This document shows positions 53,068-61,417 of a stretch of DNA of 64,000 nucleotides, piece by piece. Origin of the DNA: an uncultured Bacilli bacterium. GTDB lineage: Bacteria; Bacillota_I; Bacilli_A; RFN20; CAG-826. The position numbers and the translations under genes were made by a program. The DNA lies in the NCBI GenBank assembly GCA_944372115.1, contig CALVYH010000001.1:1-64000 (forward strand), read 5' to 3'. The number at the start of each line of letters is the position of its first letter. Within the stretch, counting starts at the first letter, position 1. Below the pieces are notes generated by a model that did no database searches, was not told where the DNA came from, and saw only the letters and a program-made list of their open reading frames with translations.

Positions 53068-55062
53068 ATGGATATATTGGCGATTTCTCTTCTTGTTGTT
53101 TTATTAGTTTTATTATTTATAATAATAATTCTTCTTTTTAAACCATTTTATAAGGGTGAGTTTTTAGAAGATGAGTTAATTGAAACAAATAATAAAAATT
53201 ATGCCGAATTTAATGTTGATGAAAAATATAAAGAATATGTTGATGGTTACAAAATTTCAAAATATGATGAAGATCGCTTTTTATCAATCGTTTTAAAAAA
53301 TAATGTTTATTATTATGAAGCAGCAATCATTTGTTATAAAGATAAAAAGGTAGTTAAAATCATTTTGCTTAAAAATTTTTTAAAAAATTATAGCGAAGAA
53401 TTTTTAATTAAATTACCAACCTTTGCTACATCTTTTAAACTTGAGTTTTTAGCACTTAACGAGGAAGAATTTAAAGTTAATAACATTTATAAAGTAAAAA
53501 AGATTAAACTATTTTTAATTTCTTTTCTTTTTTCTTTAATTTCTATAATTCCTCTTGCGTTAACTTATTCTTTTATATATTTAGCAAAAGGTAATCCATC
53601 TTTTGATGAATGGAACAATGTTTTAAATGTTTATTTTAATAAAAATTATTTTTATATTGTTGCAGCTATTGTTTTTATATTAACTTTTATAATTGTTTTA
53701 ACGATCCTTTTATCAAAAAATCGAGAGATTAAATTTAAATTGATTAAAAATAAGTTTGAAGAAAATGATGAAGATAATAAAAATATCAATAAGAAAAAAG
53801 CAATAAATATTTATAAATTTTTAAACTATAAAATCGATTATAAAAGCGATTATAAAGATGATAATAAGAGGTATTTTATTTTTAAACTTTTAAAGAAAAA
53901 ACAATTTTTAGAAGGAATAATTAATTTTAAAGCTTTTGATAAAAATGGTAATCTAGTTTTAACTTTCCCTTATAAAATAAATCGTTATTCTAAAAAAATA
54001 AAAATTTTAAAAACACTTGATTTTGATACTTTAACTGTTGAATATAAAATTTTATATTTTAAAAAATTTATTTATAAAAATAATGAATTTAGTCTTTATG
54101 AATATAAAAATAAAAATGGTGTTATAAATGAAATTAATGAAACAAAAGGATTTTTAATTTCTTCACTTACATGTTTTGCTATTTTTATGTTGTTATTTTC
54201 TTCATTTTTTAACGCATCTTCTTATTTAAATAAAATAAAAAGTTCAATAAATGAATATGAATATGAATTCATTAATGAAGAAAATAAAGATGAAGGTATT
54301 ACAATTACTAAATATAATGGCGATTTAAATAAAGTTTATATTCCTAAAACAATAAATAATTATGAAGTTAAAAGCATAGCGTCCTATGCTTTTAATAGAA
54401 ATTTAAATATTGAAGAAGTTTATTTTTCAAATGATATTATTATTGAAAGTAACGCTTTTAGAGAATGCACTAATTTAAAAAAAGTAGATTTTAAATATAT
54501 AAGTGAAATAGGTTCATATGCTTTTAATTTAACATCTTTAGAAAATATTGAAATAAATGAAAAAACAAAAATAATAGAAGAAGGTGCATTTTCTAGCATT
54601 CATAATTTGAAAAGTGTTAGTTTTAATTCAACGTCTTTAAAATTGGGGTATTATGTATTAAAAGATTCTACTTTATATGGTGATTTATATATTTATAAAC
54701 AATTTTTAGAAAGACCATATCGTGCTTTTACATCATTTAATTATAATAATGCCTTTATTTACGATAATAATGGTTATATTACAAAGGATAATTATACAAA
54801 TATTGGATTAAAAAATAATACGGTTTATTTCCTTTCTTCATGTATTCATGATAAATCTTCTTTTATTTTTAAAGATGACACTATTTATAAAGAGATTGAT
54901 GCGATAGAAACAAATAGTTTTGATGGAACATGTATAGAAAGATCTTATAAAGAATATAAATGTAATATTTGTGGAGAAAACTTTAAAGTTTTAGGTTATT
55001 TAAATTTAGATGTCCATAACTTTGTTGATGGTTATTGCATTTGGTGTGGGAAAAAAGAATAA
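53068..55062 (+). CDS. Multi-pass membrane protein with BspA-type leucine-rich repeats
   Basis: 664 residues. Membrane segments lie near 4-28, 147-172, 190-217 and 355-378. The part after ~380 should be outside if the N-terminal topology is as usual. It contains LRR_5 (BspA-type) repeats at about 420-530: VKSIASYAFNRNLNIEEVYF, IESNAFRECTNLKKVDF, IGSYAFNLTSLENIEI, IEEGAFSSIHNLKSVSF. A C-terminal four-Cys module (CNICG then CIWCG, with His between) ends the protein, as in many gut surface proteins. BspA repeats often bind host or neighbouring cells. It is the first gene of the operon, 15 bases before the first AAA+ gene. Confidence 0.75.
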   Translation: MDILAISLLVVLLVLLFIIIILLFKPFYKGEFLEDELIETNNKNYAEFNVDEKYKEYVDGYKISKYDEDRFLSIVLKNNVYYYEAAIICYKDKKVVKIILLKNFLKNYSEEFLIKLPTFATSFKLEFLALNEEEFKVNNIYKVKKIKLFLISFLFSLISIIPLALTYSFIYLAKGNPSFDEWNNVLNVYFNKNYFYIVAAIVFILTFIIVLTILLSKNREIKFKLIKNKFEENDEDNKNINKKKAINIYKFLNYKIDYKSDYKDDNKRYFIFKLLKKKQFLEGIINFKAFDKNGNLVLTFPYKINRYSKKIKILKTLDFDTLTVEYKILYFKKFIYKNNEFSLYEYKNKNGVINEINETKGFLISSLTCFAIFMLLFSSFFNASSYLNKIKSSINEYEYEFINEENKDEGITITKYNGDLNKVYIPKTINNYEVKSIASYAFNRNLNIEEVYFSNDIIIESNAFRECTNLKKVDFKYISEIGSYAFNLTSLENIEINEKTKIIEEGAFSSIHNLKSVSFNSTSLKLGYYVLKDSTLYGDLYIYKQFLERPYRAFTSFNYNNAFIYDNNGYITKDNYTNIGLKNNTVYFLSSCIHDKSSFIFKDDTIYKEIDAIETNSFDGTCIERSYKEYKCNICGENFKVLGYLNLDVHNFVDGYCIWCGKKE

Positions 55063-55077
55063 TTGGAGGAGATAAAA

Positions 55078-56406
55078 ATGCTTATTGTTTTATTAACTGG
55101 ATTATCACAAATTTTGATGATTGTTGTAGCAATTATTGTCTTTGTTATATTAGCGGCAATTTCATGTTTGATTTTATATAAATATTTAAAAGATAGTAAT
55201 ACTTTTGTTATAAAAGCATCAAGTGATAGAAATAGAAATGTTTTAGATTTCACTGAAGCTTTAGGAAACGAGCAAAAAAAGGCAAAAGAAGATAGTGAAA
55301 GATTTTCTAAACTTTTAGTTTTAGATGAAGATAATTCTTTAAAAAATGTTGGTTTTTTAAATGATAAATTTACTCTAAAAGAATTTTGTGATGAATTTAG
55401 AAATTTTTGTGCTACAGCTGATAAAGAAAAGCCTCTTTATTATTCAATTGAAGATATTAGAGCGTTTGTTAGTAATTTAGCTACTTCAAAAATAATGATT
55501 CTTCAAGGTATGAGTGGAACTGGAAAAACTTCAATTGCATTAGCTTTTCAAAAATTTATAGGAAATGTTTTAGAACCAATTCCAATTCAACCAATGTGGA
55601 AAGAAAGAAGTGATGTTATAGGTTATTTTAATGAATTTACAAAAAAATTTAACGAAACCGATTTATTAGTCGAATTATATAAATCAAATTTAAACGACAA
55701 AATTTATATTATTGTTTTAGATGAAGTAAATATTGCAAGAATTGAATATTATTTTGCCGAATTTTTATCATTACTTGAATATCCTAATGAAGAACAAAAA
55801 ACTTTAGAAGTTACTAATGATGTTTGGGAAAAAGATCCTTTAATTTTAAAAGATAAAGAACATCCAGGAAGATTACCTATAGGTGATAATGTTTATTTTT
55901 TAGGGACAGCAAATAACGATGAATCAACATTTGCAATTTCAGATAAAGTTTATGATCGTGCAATGATATTAAATTTAAATCAAACTGCTGAAGAATTTAC
56001 TTCAGATAAAGCTCCTAAAAGATATCAAATATCAAATGCACAGTTTATCGAACTTTATAAAGGTGCGATTTCTAATTTTTCTTCAACTGAAGAAGCAAAA
56101 AAATTAGATAAATGGATTGAAGAAATTAATCAAATCATAATAGATTCATTTGATATTGGGTTTGGGAATAGAATGATTTCTCAAATGAAAAAATATGTAC
56201 CAGTTTATATTTCTTGCGGAGGAAGTTTTGAAGAAGCTTTCGATGATTTTATTTCTAAAAAAATATTAAGAAAATTAGAAGGAAAAGATTTTTTAAGATT
56301 AAAAGATGAAGTTAAAGTCTTTATTAATAGAATTAATAATACATTCGGTGAGAAATCCTTACCAAAATGTATTAATTATGTTTCAAAATTTATGATTGTA
56401 GGCTAA
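55078..56406 (+). CDS. Membrane-anchored McrB-like AAA+ ATPase, copy 1
   Basis: 442 residues from the ATG at 55078 (GGAGG 8 bases upstream). One N-terminal membrane helix (about 8-34) is followed by a linker and a conserved pre-ATPase block (FCDEFRNFCATADKEKPLYY). The AAA+ core starts with Walker A GMSGTGKTS at 144. PMWKERSDVIGYFNEF, Walker B IIVLDEVNIARIEYYFAEF and GTANNDEST are McrB-type features; the McrB GTP-specificity motif NTAD reads NNDE here. A helical lid follows. Anchoring an McrB-like motor in the membrane is unusual. Copy 2 lies at 57894, with a DUF2357-like gene between. Confidence 0.8.
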   Translation: MLIVLLTGLSQILMIVVAIIVFVILAAISCLILYKYLKDSNTFVIKASSDRNRNVLDFTEALGNEQKKAKEDSERFSKLLVLDEDNSLKNVGFLNDKFTLKEFCDEFRNFCATADKEKPLYYSIEDIRAFVSNLATSKIMILQGMSGTGKTSIALAFQKFIGNVLEPIPIQPMWKERSDVIGYFNEFTKKFNETDLLVELYKSNLNDKIYIIVLDEVNIARIEYYFAEFLSLLEYPNEEQKTLEVTNDVWEKDPLILKDKEHPGRLPIGDNVYFLGTANNDESTFAISDKVYDRAMILNLNQTAEEFTSDKAPKRYQISNAQFIELYKGAISNFSSTEEAKKLDKWIEEINQIIIDSFDIGFGNRMISQMKKYVPVYISCGGSFEEAFDDFISKKILRKLEGKDFLRLKDEVKVFINRINNTFGEKSLPKCINYVSKFMIVG

Positions 56407-56410
56407 GAAT

Positions 56411-57901
56411 ATGAATCGAAACGGAAGAAAATATAATCAATACAAAGGATTAAGAGAGTATTTAGATGTTGTTACATCTAATTCGAAAATAAATCAATTA
56501 GTTGAAGCGACATCTTCATCACAGTTTTTTAATAATGAAATAGAAGTGTTTGATAATTCGATAATAATCGATGAAACTTGGGTAAGTAAAATCGAAGAAT
56601 ATTTAACATATATTTCTAATGCTATTCAAGAAGGTAGAAGATTTATTTTAAATACTGGTGAAACTGTTGATATTGAAAAAATTAAGAAAGTTACAAAAGA
56701 TTCGATTGTAGATTTAGCTAAACATTCTGATAAAATTAGGAATTTTGATTTTAAAAAAGCAACAGTTGAACCAAAAAAACTTTTAGTTATCGAAAAAAAT
56801 GATGATTATGGTTTATATGAAAATAGGTTTTTAGTTTTTTTAATTTTTTATATTAAATCTTTTGTTTCTATAAGATATGACAAAATAAAAGATGCTCAAT
56901 CTTCTTTAATCATTAAATCTAATTTTTCAAATGATGCTTATATTTATAAAGACAATATTAAATATAATTTTGTTATTGAAGATAAAAGATTTAATGAATT
57001 TAAGATTGAAGAAACCGACATTAACAAAAATATTTTTGAACGAATCGAAAATATTGAAGGGATCATAAATCAATTTTTAAAATCTGATTTAATTTCACTC
57101 GTTAGAAAACTTCCACCAATTCAAGAACCAATAATTAAAAATAATGTATTAAAAAACGATCCAAATTTTGTAAAATGCTATGAACTTTATGAATTTTTAA
57201 AAAATTATAATGAAGATGGTTTTAAAATTGAAAATAAGAATGTAAAAACAAATAAATTATCAAAAGATTTTTTACAATTTTTTAAATATATTCCTTTATT
57301 GATGACTTTTTTATCTTATAGTGAAGTCAAAGAATTATTTCCTCTTTTAAATGAAGAATATGAAAAAGAGAAAAAAGAAAAAAATGAGATTCTATTGAAC
57401 AAAATTAAAGAGGCTACTTCATTAGCCGAACTTAATTTAAAAGATGTCTTATTTTTCCTTAAAAATATTTATATTACTATTGAAGAAAAAGATAATGAAA
57501 TCAAAAAAATATCTAGTGAAAAAGAAGAAGCTTTAAAAAATCAACAAATTGAATTTGAAAATGAAATACAAAAGATTCATGAAGAATATATTTTAAAAGA
57601 AAAAGAAAGCGATAAAGAAATTAAAAGAATAAATGAAGAAAATAACAATTTAAATGAAAAAATAAAAGAACTTAATGATGAGCTAGATAAAACTCACCAT
57701 TTATTAAATTCTGTTTCAAAAAGTTACTTAAATAATAATGAAAAATTAAGTGAGCAACAATTCACCGATTTAGAAAAGGATTATGAATTTTTTACAAATT
57801 ATTTTATTAATGAACGGAATAAAATTAAAAAAGATTTAAAAAAGAAGAAAAAAGAAGAAATTAGGAAACTTTTAAAAAGAAAGGAGAAGTTAAATGGTTA
57901 A
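56411..57901 (+). CDS. DUF2357-like protein with a long coiled coil
   Basis: 496 residues, soluble. The N-terminal ~270 residues resemble DUF2357, the usual partner of McrB-like ATPases: KLLVIEKNDDYGLYENRFLV (about 120-140) and LPPIQEPIIKNNVLKNDPNF followed by YELYEFLKNY (about 230-260). The region 300-440 is Lys/Glu-rich with heptad character and should form a coiled coil; the end is very basic. I see no PD-(D/E)xK nuclease motif after it, which DUF2357 proteins often have. It starts 4 bases after AAA+ copy 1 and overlaps copy 2 by 8 bases, so the three products are probably made together. Confidence 0.6.
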   Translation: MNRNGRKYNQYKGLREYLDVVTSNSKINQLVEATSSSQFFNNEIEVFDNSIIIDETWVSKIEEYLTYISNAIQEGRRFILNTGETVDIEKIKKVTKDSIVDLAKHSDKIRNFDFKKATVEPKKLLVIEKNDDYGLYENRFLVFLIFYIKSFVSIRYDKIKDAQSSLIIKSNFSNDAYIYKDNIKYNFVIEDKRFNEFKIEETDINKNIFERIENIEGIINQFLKSDLISLVRKLPPIQEPIIKNNVLKNDPNFVKCYELYEFLKNYNEDGFKIENKNVKTNKLSKDFLQFFKYIPLLMTFLSYSEVKELFPLLNEEYEKEKKEKNEILLNKIKEATSLAELNLKDVLFFLKNIYITIEEKDNEIKKISSEKEEALKNQQIEFENEIQKIHEEYILKEKESDKEIKRINEENNNLNEKIKELNDELDKTHHLLNSVSKSYLNNNEKLSEQQFTDLEKDYEFFTNYFINERNKIKKDLKKKKKEEIRKLLKRKEKLNG

Positions 57902-59267
57902 TAAAACATTAATAGATAAAATTATTAGCGCTTTAATGGTTATAGATTTAGCTCTCGGACTTTTCTTTTTAGCTATTTTATTAACATTTTCCTTAGAATA
58001 TGAAGGAGGTTTAGTTTTAGATAGCCCTTATACTTATATAATTTTATTATTAATTTTTATAATTCCTATTTGTTACATCATTTATTATTTGATTATTATA
58101 AATACAAGACATAAAAAACCATTTATTTTTAATCGAACATCTTTTTTAACTGTTAAAGAAAAGAAAAAAGATAAGAAAAATGAAGAACAACGTTTCCCTT
58201 CTTTAAGTGCTATTGATAATCAAGAAAGAAAAGAAGTTAAATATGATAAAATTACTAATTTAAAAGATTTTTGCGATGATTTTCAAAGTTTTTGTGCAAC
58301 CATTGATAAAGAACCATTATATTACGATATTTCTGACATACGTTCATTTGTTGCTAATTTAGGAACTTCAAAATTAATGATTCTTCAAGGAATGAGCGGA
58401 ACTGGAAAAACTTCAATTGCAATTGCTTTTGAAAAATATATTGGGAATGTTTTAGAGCCTATCGCAATACAACCAATGTGGAAAGAAAAAAGTGATTTAG
58501 TCGGTTATTTTAACGAATTTACAAAAAAATTCAATGAAACTCTTTTACTTAATGAACTTTATCGTTCAAGATTAGATAATCGAATTTATATTATTATTTT
58601 AGATGAATTAAATATTGCAAGAATTGAATATTATTTTGCTGATTTTTTATCTAGACTTGAAGTTAATGAAGATCAAAGATACATCGAAATAGTTAATGAC
58701 ACACGGCCTAACGATCCAAAAGAATTTGTTGATGGAAAACTTTTACTAGGTAAAAATGTATTTTTCTTAGGAACTGCAAATAATGATGAATCCACATTTG
58801 CAATCTCAGATAAAGTTTATGATCGTGCAATGATAATAAATTTAAATAAAAAAGCCACACCATTTAAAAGAAATAAAGTTAATTCAAAAATTATTTCATA
58901 TAATGATTTTGAATCTATATGCGAATCTTCATATAAAAAATTTATTAAAACAAATGAATATATAAAAACAAATCAAATAATTGCTAAGTTTAATCATTAT
59001 TTAAATAAATGTTTCAATATTAATTTTGGAAACAGAATGTCAATGCAACTTTTAAAATATATTCCTATTTATATAGATTGTGGTGGTAGTTTAGATGATG
59101 CTCTTGATGATTTTATTACAAAAAAAGTCTTAAGAAAAATAGAAGGTATGGATTTTTTAAGATTAAATGATGGAATAAAACAATTTTTAGATTTTTTAAA
59201 TGATAATTTCGAAGAAAATTCTTTTAAAAATGCTAAGAAATATTTATCTAAATTTTTAAGAAGGTGA
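57894..59267 (+). CDS. Membrane-anchored McrB-like AAA+ ATPase, copy 2
   Basis: 457 residues, with RBS GGAG 7 bases before the ATG. Two N-terminal membrane helices (about 12-34 and 48-70) contrast with one in copy 1. The ATPase part is clearly paralogous: FCDDFQSFCATIDKEPLYY, Walker A GMSGTGKTS at 166, PMWKEKSDLVGYFNEF, Walker B IIILDELNIARIEYYFADF, GTANNDESTFAISDKVYDRA. It ends in TGA (59265-59267), the only TGA stop in the window. A TAA follows five codons later, so read-through would add only six residues. The next gene starts 7 bases later. Confidence 0.8.
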   Translation: MVNKTLIDKIISALMVIDLALGLFFLAILLTFSLEYEGGLVLDSPYTYIILLLIFIIPICYIIYYLIIINTRHKKPFIFNRTSFLTVKEKKKDKKNEEQRFPSLSAIDNQERKEVKYDKITNLKDFCDDFQSFCATIDKEPLYYDISDIRSFVANLGTSKLMILQGMSGTGKTSIAIAFEKYIGNVLEPIAIQPMWKEKSDLVGYFNEFTKKFNETLLLNELYRSRLDNRIYIIILDELNIARIEYYFADFLSRLEVNEDQRYIEIVNDTRPNDPKEFVDGKLLLGKNVFFLGTANNDESTFAISDKVYDRAMIINLNKKATPFKRNKVNSKIISYNDFESICESSYKKFIKTNEYIKTNQIIAKFNHYLNKCFNINFGNRMSMQLLKYIPIYIDCGGSLDDALDDFITKKVLRKIEGMDFLRLNDGIKQFLDFLNDNFEENSFKNAKKYLSKFLRR

Positions 59268-59274
59268 TGTGATT

Positions 59275-61413
59275 ATGAGTAAAAAGTCAGGACTTATTGT
59301 AATAATTGTATCGATAATAGCTTTTTGTAGCATCTCTTTAGCTATACTTTTTAGTTTAAACGTTACTGGTGTTTTTAGATTCATTGAAACATCAATCACC
59401 CTTAAAATACCACCATTCCATAAAGAATATGACGCTAAAATTATTAAAGATATTGAATATGAAATTACAAGCGGATATTTATTAAATGGCGATTATATTG
59501 AAATAACATTAAAAGAAGATGTTAAAAATGTTGGTGAATATAACGATATTTATGAATATAAGATTTTAAATTCAAACGGTGTTGATGTCACAAAATATTA
59601 TAAAGTAAATGAAGAATTTAGTGATTTAGTTATCGAACCAAGGGAAATTATTTTAAAAAGTGATTCACAAAGATTCCCTTATTATGAAGGAGAAAGTTAT
59701 TCATATCCTAACTATATTATTTCTAAAGGTTCACTAGCTGAAAATGATGAAATTAGTAATGTTGTTTTCGATGAATTTTATGAAGAAGGAATTTATGAAA
59801 ATTTCTTTTCTGTTTCGATAATTAATGAATACGAAGAAGATGTAACAAATAATTATGATATTTATTATGAATATGGGTATATTTTAGTAGGAAATACCAG
59901 TCTTTCACCAGGTGGCGGAGGTGATTTTCCTGAAAAAACATCCGTTCTTTCAAATAATATCGAATCTAAACCGGTAACTTTAAAAAATAATAAAACCTAT
60001 AATTATAACGAAGGTAAAGAAGTTAATTTAGAAACGGTATTTAAATATCGTCCAAAAAATAGTGGAAGTTCATTTTTTATTAGCGAAGTTAAGGGAGATT
60101 ATACAAAAAAAGGATGGGATAATGCTAAATCCTATATCCCTAAAAATGGAATTAATCCTCAGGAATTTTCCTCTATTCTTTTATCAACTTTAAGCGATAG
60201 AAAATTTGAAGGGGAAATCGAATATGATTCTATTAAAGCAAGAGATAGTGATTTGGTTAGTATTTATCCTATTTTAAATAAAAATCAAAATAGTGATACG
60301 TATTCAGTAATTTCAAATTTAAAAGAGAAAACAATAAATGTAAGTGGGTATTCTTTTGATTTAATAAACGAATATAATTTATTAACTAATTTAAAATTTA
60401 ACGATCAAAAATATATTGATGCTGAAAAAGAATATTCTTCTTTCGTTTATGAAAATTATTTAAGTATTCCTTCTTCAACAAAAAATAAAATAGAAGCGAT
60501 TATAAATAAAAATAATTTAAAAGGAAATGATTTATATTCAACTTTAATTAATATTAAAGAATTTTTTGATTCAAATTTTTATTACAAATATAAAGATTTA
60601 AAAGATGTTGATAGTGATGATGTTTTAATAGATTTTTTAAGTAATACAAAAGAAGGAAAAAGCGATCGTTTTGCTGGAAGTGCTGTGCTTATTCTTAGAA
60701 GTTTAGGTTATCCTTCAAGAATTGCTAATGGGTATGTTGTAAACGGAGTAGTGCCTAATCAAACATACTTAATAAGTGGATCAAATTTTACTTCTTTAAC
60801 TGAAATATATATCGATGGTAAGGGATGGTTTGTGGTTGATTTTAAATCTAGCAAAATTAAAAACGAGAATGAAATAACTCCATCAATTGAAATAATAAAC
60901 GATTATAATACTTACGATATTTATATAGGAAGCGATGATGCTTGTAAAATTTATGATGGAAAAACATTGAAAAGTTCAACTTCTTATAATTTTAAAGGTA
61001 GTTTAAAAAGTAATCATCAACTTATTGCAACAAATAATTCATTTTTAATCGATGCCGGAAGTATTGAAAATAAAGTTGATTATTTAATTGTTGATGAAAA
61101 TTTTAATGATGTAACAAATCAATATAAAATCAAAGAAGATTTTGGAACTTTAACCGTCATTAAAAGACAAATTACTGTTGAAACTCAAAATGAAAAAATT
61201 ACATATGATGGTAAAATTCATTATGTTGAATATTCATGTAAAAATTTAGCTAGCGGAGACAAAGTTTATTCTTATCATGAAGGTGATGGATTAATAGATA
61301 AGGGAGATTATCTATCAGTTATAACAATTGATGAAATTAGAAATTGTAATGATAAAAATGTAACAAATAATTATTCAATTAATTATTTATATGGAATGAT
61401 AAGGATTGTTTAA
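59275..61413 (+). CDS. Membrane-anchored MBG/YDG-repeat protein with a transglutaminase-like domain lacking Cys and His
   Basis: 712 residues from the ATG at 59275 (AAGGTG 7-8 bases upstream). One N-terminal anchor helix (about 6-30), then beta-rich MBG/YDG-type repeats (about 40-210), a Pro/Gly linker (SPGGGGDFPE), a unique block (about 230-400) and a transglutaminase-like domain (about 420-525), then more YDG repeats (KIYDGKTL, ITYDGKIH). In the core, GKSDRFAGSAVLILRSLGYPSRIANGY aligns with family GxCxxFA...R.lGiPsR, with Ser463 in place of Cys. LTEIYIDGKGWFVVDF places Thr506 where His belongs; Asp522 is kept. It should be catalytically inactive and act as a binding or structural partner. 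Confidence 0.75.
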   Translation: MSKKSGLIVIIVSIIAFCSISLAILFSLNVTGVFRFIETSITLKIPPFHKEYDAKIIKDIEYEITSGYLLNGDYIEITLKEDVKNVGEYNDIYEYKILNSNGVDVTKYYKVNEEFSDLVIEPREIILKSDSQRFPYYEGESYSYPNYIISKGSLAENDEISNVVFDEFYEEGIYENFFSVSIINEYEEDVTNNYDIYYEYGYILVGNTSLSPGGGGDFPEKTSVLSNNIESKPVTLKNNKTYNYNEGKEVNLETVFKYRPKNSGSSFFISEVKGDYTKKGWDNAKSYIPKNGINPQEFSSILLSTLSDRKFEGEIEYDSIKARDSDLVSIYPILNKNQNSDTYSVISNLKEKTINVSGYSFDLINEYNLLTNLKFNDQKYIDAEKEYSSFVYENYLSIPSSTKNKIEAIINKNNLKGNDLYSTLINIKEFFDSNFYYKYKDLKDVDSDDVLIDFLSNTKEGKSDRFAGSAVLILRSLGYPSRIANGYVVNGVVPNQTYLISGSNFTSLTEIYIDGKGWFVVDFKSSKIKNENEITPSIEIINDYNTYDIYIGSDDACKIYDGKTLKSSTSYNFKGSLKSNHQLIATNNSFLIDAGSIENKVDYLIVDENFNDVTNQYKIKEDFGTLTVIKRQITVETQNEKITYDGKIHYVEYSCKNLASGDKVYSYHEGDGLIDKGDYLSVITIDEIRNCNDKNVTNNYSINYLYGMIRIV

Positions 61414-61417
61414 TTTT

